Assembly (NCBI GenBank): GCA_903824725.1
Contig: CAIJXU010000029.1
Coordinates: 1-64,000 of the forward strand
Direction: 5' to 3'
DNA from: an uncultured Bacteroidota bacterium
GTDB lineage: Bacteria > Bacteroidota > Bacteroidia > Chitinophagales > Chitinophagaceae
DNA length: 64,000 nucleotides
The notes under the pieces: generated by a model
The model's input: only the letters and a program-made list of their open reading frames with translations
Database searches by the model: none
What the model was told of the DNA's origin: nothing
Shown: in pieces, positions 1 through 6,596 of the stretch
Layout of the letters: each line of letters opens with the position of its first letter
How positions within the stretch are numbered: the stretch's first letter is position 1
Position numbers and translations under genes: made by a program

Positions 1-336
1 GCCTTTTCCAATAGGCATTACTGGACTTTTTTTACCAGTAAGCCACATCATAAGTACACTATTGTCAGGATCAGTTGCTTTATAATAATTACCATCGGTT
101 AAAGATTTATAAGCATTTGCAGCCGATAAGTCGGGGGCTTTTGCTCCAGCGGAGTGGCATCCACTCATTGCACAGCTGTTTAATAATATGGGTGCAATAT
201 CTTTTTCAAAACTCATGGTTTCGGTAATACTGCTTCCTGGATTAACCACGATGGTTGAGGTTTTCGAACATCCTGCAATAGCAAATATCACAAGAGCAAA
301 TAAGCTGGAGAATATTGCTATCTTTTTCGTTAACAT
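1..336 (-). CDS. c-type cytochrome-like lipoprotein, C-terminus cut by window edge
   Basis: The minus frame opens with ATG at 336 and stays open for 112 codons to the window edge. The N-terminus is a lipoprotein signal: a hydrophobic stretch followed by AIAGC at about residue 25, then a Ser/Thr-rich linker. The body reads SFEKDIAPILLNSCAMSGCH, so the haem-attachment motif is Cys-X4-Cys-His rather than CXXCH. This variant occurs in Bacteroidota and Planctomycetota c-type cytochrome domains that begin FxxDIxPIL. It probably sits on the periplasmic side of a membrane as an electron carrier. It lies 32 nt downstream of the haem-binding protein at 369-1685 on the same strand, so the two are likely cotranscribed. 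Its real length and any further domains are outside the window. Confidence 0.75.
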   Translation of the reverse strand, partial: MLTKKIAIFSSLFALVIFAIAGCSKTSTIVVNPGSSITETMSFEKDIAPILLNSCAMSGCHSAGAKAPDLSAANAYKSLTDGNYYKATDPDNSVLMMWLTGKKSPVMPIGKG

Positions 337-368
337 AACTTTTTCGTTTAATCGTTTTTCAACCAATT

Positions 369-1685
369 TTATTTTTGAAACTTAAGCATCAAATTTGGTT
401 GAATAGCATGTTGGTAATTTGATTTATCCCAAACTGCAAATCCAAAAGGTTGATCTTGTAAACTTGAAAAGTCAACGTCTTGTTTTAATACATCCCCTGT
501 TTTTAGTTTTCTTTTGTACTCAATAATCCAACCGGTTCCTGTGTATATTGCTTTAGCATCTATATCAGCACGGCCATTTTTTATATTTGATATAATATTA
601 CCTGGAAAACATTTAGTACCAATTCCACTTGTAGCTGTGGTTCCTAATCTTTGGTAATCGGTACCGACTGTTGGATCTATTGTTCCACCGCTATAACTTA
701 ATACTCCTGTTGAACTTATCGCAGTAATTAATTTAGCTGTGCCACTTAAGGTATCTTCAGCTGTAATAAAGTCAGCAGTAGAGCCAGGCATAACCCATTT
801 TGGAACAGCAACTGTAGTTCCAGTGCCATCTAATTTTAAATTTTGCGTATTCGCAATTGAACCCTGTGTTGCATCAGCCGAATAGGTAGGCTTACCTACT
901 GGCCATGTGGTAGAAGTGCTTGTAACAACCAAGTCATCGAAATGTCGACCATTTGCATTTCCACCAGTTAAATTAGTGACTGCTTGACCACCTGCATAAT
1001 CCTGATAATTATCGTCCATCTTACCATAAGCAAAACCTCTATTAGGATGCAACCACCACATATCAATTTTTTCATTAGCACCATTGGTATAATGGTTTCC
1101 GCTACCTGCATTTGATTTGTATACTGCCGCCGGTGTAACTGAATAATCCATGTAAGGTGTAAATACATGACAACTAGCATAACATGTTTGTGTTACGAAT
1201 TTTGGCGTTGAATTATCAACATTCCATAACATCGCAATTTTATCTTCTCCAAATCCTTCTCTTGCTAATGACCCATTTACATCATATGTTTTTGCGGTGG
1301 GCTCCTTTGCCCAAAGTTTAGTAGTTGTATTAAAATACCAAGGTGCCGACTTTAAACTTTTATCTTTATCGGGGTATTCTGCTAAAAAATAGATATAAGA
1401 TGCGTCATAAATAGATTTTAATTTTACTGTGTATTTATCACCAATATATCCCACAAACAGCCCGTTACCCGCATCTGGGACTCCAGTGGTAAATTCAATA
1501 GCGTCTGCCGCAGCCCAAATCGCATCAATAGATCCATCAATAACAGGAGGTGTTGACGTTTTTAAAGACAATAACTCAGATAAATTTTTTGCAGTTGTGG
1601 AAACAACAATTTGATCCGTTTTAGTACAATAAATAAAGAATAGTACAATAAAACTAAACAGCGTTACAATTTTTAAAATTTTCAT
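369..1685 (-). CDS. ethylbenzene-dehydrogenase-type haem-binding lipoprotein with a CX3CH motif
   Basis: A 438-residue exported protein. A hydrophobic leader ends in FFIYC at residue 20, a plausible though imperfect lipobox. The region VIDGSIDAIWAAAD (about 48-61), followed by beta-strand-rich sequence, matches the haem-binding domain related to the gamma subunit of ethylbenzene dehydrogenase (EB_dh, a DOMON/CBM9-like fold). A covalent haem motif CYASCH is at 168-173, with three rather than two residues between the cysteines. The C-terminal part (about 375-438) returns to the EB_dh pattern, with WIIEYKRKLKTGD and GFAVWDKS. It is the first gene of a two-gene minus-strand unit with the cytochrome at 1-336, and a CRP/FNR-type palindrome lies about 90 nt upstream. 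I infer a periplasmic electron-transfer role. The substrate is unknown. Confidence 0.7.
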   Translation of the reverse strand: MKILKIVTLFSFIVLFFIYCTKTDQIVVSTTAKNLSELLSLKTSTPPVIDGSIDAIWAAADAIEFTTGVPDAGNGLFVGYIGDKYTVKLKSIYDASYIYFLAEYPDKDKSLKSAPWYFNTTTKLWAKEPTAKTYDVNGSLAREGFGEDKIAMLWNVDNSTPKFVTQTCYASCHVFTPYMDYSVTPAAVYKSNAGSGNHYTNGANEKIDMWWLHPNRGFAYGKMDDNYQDYAGGQAVTNLTGGNANGRHFDDLVVTSTSTTWPVGKPTYSADATQGSIANTQNLKLDGTGTTVAVPKWVMPGSTADFITAEDTLSGTAKLITAISSTGVLSYSGGTIDPTVGTDYQRLGTTATSGIGTKCFPGNIISNIKNGRADIDAKAIYTGTGWIIEYKRKLKTGDVLKQDVDFSSLQDQPFGFAVWDKSNYQHAIQPNLMLKFQK

Positions 1686-1773
1686 ATTATAATCATTTAT
1701 AGTGAGTGTTAAAATTCCAAGTGTAAAGTGAGCTGTTTTTGATTTTCCAAATAATGACGATTCTCACGAAACA

Positions 1774-1791
1774 TTATGATACAAATCATAA
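1774..1791. promoter_or_regulatory. CRP/FNR-type palindrome in the divergent promoter region
   Basis: TTATGAT, a four-base spacer and ATCATAA form a perfect 7-bp inverted repeat with TGA-N6-TCA geometry, as in FNR/DNR boxes (TTGAT-N4-ATCAA). It lies 89 nt upstream of the cytochrome-operon start at 1685 and 44 nt upstream of the gene at 1835. Redox or NO control of the cytochrome genes is an inference from position and symmetry. Confidence 0.45.
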
Positions 1792-1834
1792 CCAGAAAAC
1801 TTACCTTTAGTATAAGATTAAAAATTTATCCAAT

Positions 1835-2320
1835 ATGAACCCTTCATTCAACAGTTTCAAGAATATCATTACCAATCCAATTAAGTTTCGGTACTTTTTA
1901 TTTACAAAACTACCCGCTGCCTTTTTTGCTGGTTTACGGATTCAACATTTTGATGCCACCACCTGTGTGGTTCGTATTCGCTACTCATGGTTTAGTATGA
2001 ACCCTTTTAAATCTATCTACTTTGCTGTTGAAGCAATGGCTGCCGAAATGTGTAGTGGTATGTTGGCCTTTGGACAAGTATATCAACGAACGCCTAAAGT
2101 GAGTATGCTGGTTGTAAAAATGGAAGTTACTTTCATAAAAAAAGCAACAGGTGTGATTTTATTTACTTGCGAAGATGGACAAATGATTCAAAATACTATT
2201 AATGAAGCGATAAGTACTAAAGAGGGGAAAATATTAGTGTCTAAATCGATTGGACGCAATCAACAAAATGAAGTTGTCGCAGAATTTAATATTACTTGGA
2301 GCTTTAAGGCGAAAATGTAA
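1835..2320 (+). CDS. DUF4442 hotdog-fold protein (PaaI-thioesterase-like)
   Basis: A 161-residue cytosolic protein with no signal peptide. The pattern of an N-terminal helix (NPIKFRYFLFTKLPAAFFAG), then IRYSWFSMNPFKSIYFAVEAMAAEMCSGM, fits the DUF4442 branch of the hotdog superfamily. There the NPF segment and the long central helix correspond to the PaaI/YiiD-type thioesterase core. An acyl-CoA thioesterase-like activity is the family expectation, and no substrate can be read from the sequence. It converges with the gene at 2322-3725, with a single base between the stop codons and no room for a terminator. Confidence 0.7.
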   Translation: MNPSFNSFKNIITNPIKFRYFLFTKLPAAFFAGLRIQHFDATTCVVRIRYSWFSMNPFKSIYFAVEAMAAEMCSGMLAFGQVYQRTPKVSMLVVKMEVTFIKKATGVILFTCEDGQMIQNTINEAISTKEGKILVSKSIGRNQQNEVVAEFNITWSFKAKM

Positions 2321-2321
2321 T

Positions 2322-3725
2322 TTATTTTTTATCTAACAATTTTTGAATTTCCTTTGTTTCAGAAGGTGTAATAAAATATTCTAAAAATCTTTTATCATCC
2401 TCCTTTCTCACACTTGCAATTAAAGGGTTGTTGCCATTGGTTATAATTTGATACTTTTCATTAATACTATTAATCACATCACTTCGTACTTTTTTCTGCA
2501 ATCCCACATTTTTATCCTTGATTCCTAAGACATGATTAATTTGATGAATTTCAACTTTTATATTATCGGTTGCTGATTTTAAAAGCATTTCAATTAAAGA
2601 AATTTCAGTACCTACAAAGGCCTGACTCACCGATTTTGTCTTTATTACCTTAAGTTGCGATTGAATTATTTTTTGTTTTACTCTTTGTCTAATTACGCCT
2701 ATGAATAATAATACCAATAATACTAATACTATAGCTAATGCAACATATTTATCTGCGAAAGTATCTCTTCGCCATATAGGGAAGTCCAATATTTCAAAGT
2801 CAGATAAATTAAATGTAGTTACTTCAAATCGGGCTACACTAGGAATATAAAAATATATTTTTCCCTTATATTCGAAGGCGTTTTGCATTGCTATTCGCCT
2901 TAAAAAAAATTGATTGACATTCGCTTTTTTTGACCGATATATTTTATTTTCTATAAAATTAAAATAAAATAATTCATCATTAATTATATGAATGAGTCCG
3001 TTTTGTAAAGACAAAAAATTAGCAGGGAAAGGATCGACAGAAAGTATTTTACGCGCTTTATTATCAAGTACGCCTAACATGATCCAGGTTTTCTTTTCCA
3101 AATCCAAATAATAACTATCATATTGACGAAAATCTTGATCAGTGGTGACCTTTAAACCAGCATTGATTATTTTCTGTATAGGCACATAAATTCTTCCTTC
3201 TTTATTAGAAAGCCACTGATACCCGTATGCAAAAATTTCTTTATTTGCAGGAATGATATCCCACTGTTTATCAAAATAATTGAAACCCCTTAAATGTCCA
3301 TTTGTTTTCCAAAAACCATACCCCCCATAACTATATAACTGCTCTTTGTATAAAAAATTGAAACTACCAATATTGTAGTTAATATTGATGGTCTTATCTA
3401 TTCGTTGAAATTTGAGTGTACTATCCGTTGTTCCAATCCATTTATATATAAAGCCAGTTTGCTGAATATTAATATATAGGCTATGTTCATCCTTGATGAT
3501 TTCTTGTCCATTTGCAGTATAGAGGGTGCCTGCTGTGGGAATTACAATATTGGGTAATGATAATTGAATATTAGCATGCAAGTCCTTGAGCTCAATTATC
3601 TTGTTTAAAAATGGGGTTTTTTTGACAAAATAAATAGAATCTAAGTCGCGACTTTGTGCTTCTAGTTGGGTAAAACCTATTATAATAAGAAAAAAAGGCG
3701 CAAATATAAATTTTATATAACTCAT
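2322..3725 (-). CDS. unrecognised signal-peptide/single-pass membrane protein with conserved cytoplasmic tail
   Basis: I do not recognise a named family. The 467-residue product starts with a signal peptide (about 1-23, ending in EAQS). About 300 residues of alternating beta-strand sequence rich in Tyr, Trp and Gly follow, reminiscent of a kelch-like propeller. One strong transmembrane helix lies at about 326-347, followed by a basic stop-transfer segment (RQRVKQK). The roughly 115-residue cytoplasmic tail is helical and resembles tails on other Bacteroidota sensor-like proteins that may be winged helices: ISLIEMLLK, then EIHQINHVLGIKDKNVGLQKK, ending with SETKEIQKLL. The topology, an outside beta-propeller, one helix and an inside regulatory tail, suggests a one-component membrane sensor. 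That is inference; no kinase or receiver motifs are present. Confidence 0.55.
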   Translation of the reverse strand: MSYIKFIFAPFFLIIIGFTQLEAQSRDLDSIYFVKKTPFLNKIIELKDLHANIQLSLPNIVIPTAGTLYTANGQEIIKDEHSLYINIQQTGFIYKWIGTTDSTLKFQRIDKTININYNIGSFNFLYKEQLYSYGGYGFWKTNGHLRGFNYFDKQWDIIPANKEIFAYGYQWLSNKEGRIYVPIQKIINAGLKVTTDQDFRQYDSYYLDLEKKTWIMLGVLDNKARKILSVDPFPANFLSLQNGLIHIINDELFYFNFIENKIYRSKKANVNQFFLRRIAMQNAFEYKGKIYFYIPSVARFEVTTFNLSDFEILDFPIWRRDTFADKYVALAIVLVLLVLLFIGVIRQRVKQKIIQSQLKVIKTKSVSQAFVGTEISLIEMLLKSATDNIKVEIHQINHVLGIKDKNVGLQKKVRSDVINSINEKYQIITNGNNPLIASVRKEDDKRFLEYFITPSETKEIQKLLDKK

Positions 3726-3863
3726 TGATATTCAATTATAAAATAGGTAAATAACTTATTACGATTTATAAAATCTATTCCAAATATAAGAAATAACCTA
3801 TTAAGAAACTTAATTGGTAACTTAATTACTTAAAAATTTAATTGTAAAAAATAAGATTTGTAA

Positions 3864-3925
3864 AGCTTTTGGGGGAAAGCTATGGATTTTGTAAAGGGAG
3901 CCGGGTAACCAGCTCCCTTTTTTAT
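3864..3925 (+). ncRNA. candidate short RNA of two hairpins ending in an intrinsic terminator
   Basis: AGCTTT at 3864-3869 pairs with AAAGCT at 3876-3881 around a G-rich loop (TGGGGG). Twelve bases later the terminator stem begins. No plus-strand gene ends upstream, since the preceding gene starts at 3725 and reads away. The terminator must therefore end a transcript initiated between 3726 and about 3863. I do not recognise an Rfam family. It might equally be a leader attenuator for 4139. Confidence 0.3.
3893..3925 (+). terminator. intrinsic terminator with no upstream gene
   Basis: AAAGGGAGC (3893-3901) and GCTCCCTTT (3912-3920) form a perfect 9-bp stem with a 10-nt loop, followed by a T-rich tail to about 3925. 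The tail is T-rich only on the plus strand. Confidence 0.7.
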
Positions 3926-4138
3926 TTTGATATGGCCAATCAAGTTTAAAACCAATAATTTAAAGAAGGGTCATCTAGTATTTCAAAATGGTGACCAAAA
4001 CACCTCATTTTTTTCTAATCTATTGAAAATCAAGTATATAACTATTGGTAACAATTTGGTAATATACCAATTGGTATCTTCTTTAGCCAATGATGGAAAT
4101 TTGTGTCGCTTATTTAAAATAACTATTAAATCAATTTT

Positions 4139-4786
4139 ATGGACTTGAATTCAATTTTTAAAATCTTCCTTCCTAAAGACCGTGTATTTTTTCAACTATT
4201 TGAAGAAGTAGCAGAGCATGTTTACGAGATGGGTATCAAATTAAAAGAAATGGTGACCGAGCCAGATGCGGATAAAAGAGCAAGTATATTAGCACAAATT
4301 GAAAATCTTGAACATACGAATGATGATTTGACGCATAATATTTTTACTGAATTAGGTAGAAATTTTATCACTCCGTTTGATAGAGAAGACATTCACTATT
4401 TAGCAACTTCCTTAGATGACATCGCTGATTATATTTATGCATCTGCTAAAAAGATAAATTTTTATAAAGTAAACCCTAACGATACAGGCATTCATAAATT
4501 AGCTGAATTAATATTACAAGGCACTATTGAAACAAAAAAAGCGGTAATGGGTTTGCGTAATATGAAGAATGTAAAGGAAATGACCGAGGCTATGATTAAA
4601 GTAAATAGTATTGAAAATCAAGCTGACGATGTATTTGACATGAGTATTGAAAAATTATTTGAACAAGAAAATGATTTTAAAGAAGTAATTAAAAAAAGAG
4701 AGATTTATCAAGTACTTGAAATAGCGACCGATAAAATTGAAGATGTTTCAAATGTAATTGAATCTATTATTATCAAGTACGCTTAA
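4139..4786 (+). CDS. DUF47 / PhoU-like phosphate transport accessory protein
   Basis: A 215-residue, almost entirely helical cytosolic protein without a signal. It matches the DUF47 (YkaA/Pit-accessory) family, distant relatives of PhoU. Characteristic stretches are FFQLFEEVAEHVYEMG near residue 17, the E/D-rich segment IENLEHTNDDLTHNIF, TPFDREDIHYLATSLDDIAD (about 77-96) and EIATDKIEDVSNVIESIIIK near the end. PhoU-family proteins bind metals through E/DxxxD motifs and modulate phosphate uptake. The PiT transporter starts 11 nt after its stop codon, so the pair forms a typical DUF47-PiT operon. I infer control of phosphate import through PiT. Confidence 0.9.
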   Translation: MDLNSIFKIFLPKDRVFFQLFEEVAEHVYEMGIKLKEMVTEPDADKRASILAQIENLEHTNDDLTHNIFTELGRNFITPFDREDIHYLATSLDDIADYIYASAKKINFYKVNPNDTGIHKLAELILQGTIETKKAVMGLRNMKNVKEMTEAMIKVNSIENQADDVFDMSIEKLFEQENDFKEVIKKREIYQVLEIATDKIEDVSNVIESIIIKYA

Positions 4787-4797
4787 TCTAATTCAAG

Positions 4798-6510
4798 ATG
4801 ACCCTATTAATTATAATTATTGCGTTAGCATTAATTTTTGACTACATCAATGGCTTTCATGATGCAGCCAATTCAATTGCGACCGTTGTTTCAACCAAAG
4901 TATTAACGCCCTTTCAAGCGGTTTTATGGGCTGCTTTGTTTAATACCATTGCTTACTGGATTTTTAAAGACCACGCAGTAGCCAATTCAATCAGCAAAAC
5001 AGTATATAAGGACTTTATCACTTTGCCTGTCATATTCTCAGGATTATTGGCTGCTATTTTTTGGAACTTACTTACCTGGTGGTATGGTATTCCATCATCT
5101 TCTTCACATACTTTAATTGGAGGTTTTGCCGGAGCCGCTATAGCACACGCTTTAATGATAAAAGGCGTGGATTATTCTTGGTCCAAAATTGTGGATGCGG
5201 ATACCATCATGAAAACAGTCTTATTCATTTTTTTAGCACCTATTATTGGGATTGTTATTTCAATATTTATTACGGTGGTTACCATCATGCGTAATGTGTG
5301 GATCAGACTTGGTATTATCTCGGTAGTCACTTTTGCAACTGTGTTGATGTTTGACAAATTCGAAGAGACAAAAATGAACGAAAATGTTCAAAAGTTTTAT
5401 AGTATAGATAAATATAAGAAAGAGGTTTCTACTATCAAGGAAGAACTTACTATTAAAAAAACTGATACCGTACTTTTAGCTAACCTTAAATTAAATGAGG
5501 AAAAATTAGTAAAAGCTTCAGCATTTTACGATCAAATAAAACCAGCAATTGCCGATTTTGATAAGCTAGGCGCTGATTCAATTGCATCTATTGCTTATTC
5601 AAATGGATGGTTAAAAACAGCTGCAGTAAGTAAATTAAAAGATGCTGTTCGAAATGCAAATGATTTTTTAGTTATAGAAGCGAAAGCAACTGAAAATAAA
5701 GAAGCAAAAGCCGAATACACTATAGCTAAAGATAAAACGGAAGGTTACAAGGCCCCTTTAAAATTATATTTAGAAGGAGCAATCAATTTAGATTCTGCTT
5801 TGGTTTTAATAAATGGCGTTTATCCTATTCAAACAAAAAATATTGATAAGGTAAAAGCTAAAATAACCAAATTTAATATCGAAAAATCCTTTGCTAGTGA
5901 AATTGACAAAGCGGATAATTCGATTATCGTTTATGGTATCATTGGCGCATCTATTTTATTTATGTTGGTTTACTTATATGTTGAAAAAATAAAAACACCA
6001 ACAGCGCATAGTGTTGCATATATGTTTAAAAAATTACAGCTTTTTAGTTCTGCAGCATTTAGTATTGGACACGGAGGCAATGATGCACAAAAAGTAATGG
6101 GTATTATTGGTGCTGCATTAATTGCAAGTGGCAGTATTCAAGACTTTAGCCAACTTCCTAGTTGGGTTCCAGCTTCATGTTACTTAGCGATTGGATTGGG
6201 TACCATGAGTGGTGGTTGGAAAATTGTAAAAACAATGGGTACAAGAATCACCAAAGTTACGCCACTAGAAGGGGTTGCCGCAGAAACCGCAGGTGCTTTC
6301 ACACTCTTTTTTACGGGTCAAATGGGTATACCAGTTTCAACAACACATACCATCACAGGCTCTATTATAGGTGTTGGTGCTACAAAAAGATTAAGCGCAG
6401 TAAGATGGGGTGTAACCACTAATTTACTTTGGGCATGGGTATTAACCATACCTGTAAGTGGTGTATTAGCTGCCATTACCTTTTATATCATTAATTATTT
6501 TCTTAAATAA
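4798..6510 (+). CDS. inorganic phosphate transporter, PiT/PHO4 family, with a large central insert
   Basis: This is an inner-membrane phosphate permease of 570 residues. The N-terminal PD001131-type signature is INGFHDAANSIATVVSTKVL (about 18-37), and the inverted second copy is GHGGNDAQKVMG near 424-435, followed by GIPVSTTHTITGSIIGVG. Membrane segments cluster at 1-190 and 375-570. Between them lie roughly 185 hydrophilic, Lys/Glu/Ala-rich residues (about 192-376) without obvious membrane helices, so the protein is longer than a minimal bacterial PitA (about 500). PiT proteins import metal-phosphate or phosphate by proton or sodium symport. It is the second gene of a pair with the DUF47 protein. 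Confidence 0.92.
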   Translation: MTLLIIIIALALIFDYINGFHDAANSIATVVSTKVLTPFQAVLWAALFNTIAYWIFKDHAVANSISKTVYKDFITLPVIFSGLLAAIFWNLLTWWYGIPSSSSHTLIGGFAGAAIAHALMIKGVDYSWSKIVDADTIMKTVLFIFLAPIIGIVISIFITVVTIMRNVWIRLGIISVVTFATVLMFDKFEETKMNENVQKFYSIDKYKKEVSTIKEELTIKKTDTVLLANLKLNEEKLVKASAFYDQIKPAIADFDKLGADSIASIAYSNGWLKTAAVSKLKDAVRNANDFLVIEAKATENKEAKAEYTIAKDKTEGYKAPLKLYLEGAINLDSALVLINGVYPIQTKNIDKVKAKITKFNIEKSFASEIDKADNSIIVYGIIGASILFMLVYLYVEKIKTPTAHSVAYMFKKLQLFSSAAFSIGHGGNDAQKVMGIIGAALIASGSIQDFSQLPSWVPASCYLAIGLGTMSGGWKIVKTMGTRITKVTPLEGVAAETAGAFTLFFTGQMGIPVSTTHTITGSIIGVGATKRLSAVRWGVTTNLLWAWVLTIPVSGVLAAITFYIINYFLK

Positions 6511-6513
6511 TAT

Positions 6514-6557
6514 ATTACCTTAATATTTGGTTTATTTATTCCAAATATTAAGGTAAT
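6514..6557. terminator. long perfect hairpin after the phosphate operon
   Basis: A perfect 17-bp inverted repeat, 6514-6530 pairing with 6541-6557 around a 10-nt loop, begins 3 nt after the PiT stop codon. There is no T-run behind it, so it may act as a 3'-end stabiliser or an atypical terminator. It also lies directly before the receptor gene at 6597. Confidence 0.5.
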
Positions 6558-6596
6558 TACTACTTCCCATTTATATTATTACGCCTAAATTTGCGC

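Larger units (their letters stand above)
3726..4138. other. intergenic region with a candidate small RNA and TTGGTA repeats
   Basis: The 413 nt between the gene starting at 3725 (minus) and 4139 (plus) hold no credible gene. They contain two consecutive hairpins (3864-3881 and 3893-3920) followed by a T-run, preceded by AAGATTTG, which is close to the Bacteroidota -7 element TAnnTTTG. Downstream, TTGGTA occurs three times (4045-4050, 4056-4061, 4071-4076), and the middle copy is mirrored by TACCAA at 4065-4070. These could be operator half-sites for the phosphate genes, but that is only inference. Confidence 0.4.

Noticed and set aside
3927-4148. 73-codon plus-strand frame before the DUF47 gene
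   Set aside because: Composition follows AT-rich spacer, no family resemblance, and it overlaps the true start of the DUF47 gene.
6591-6596. TTG start for the TonB receptor at 6591
   Set aside because: ATG at 6597 is two codons later, gives a normal leader and is the commoner start codon.
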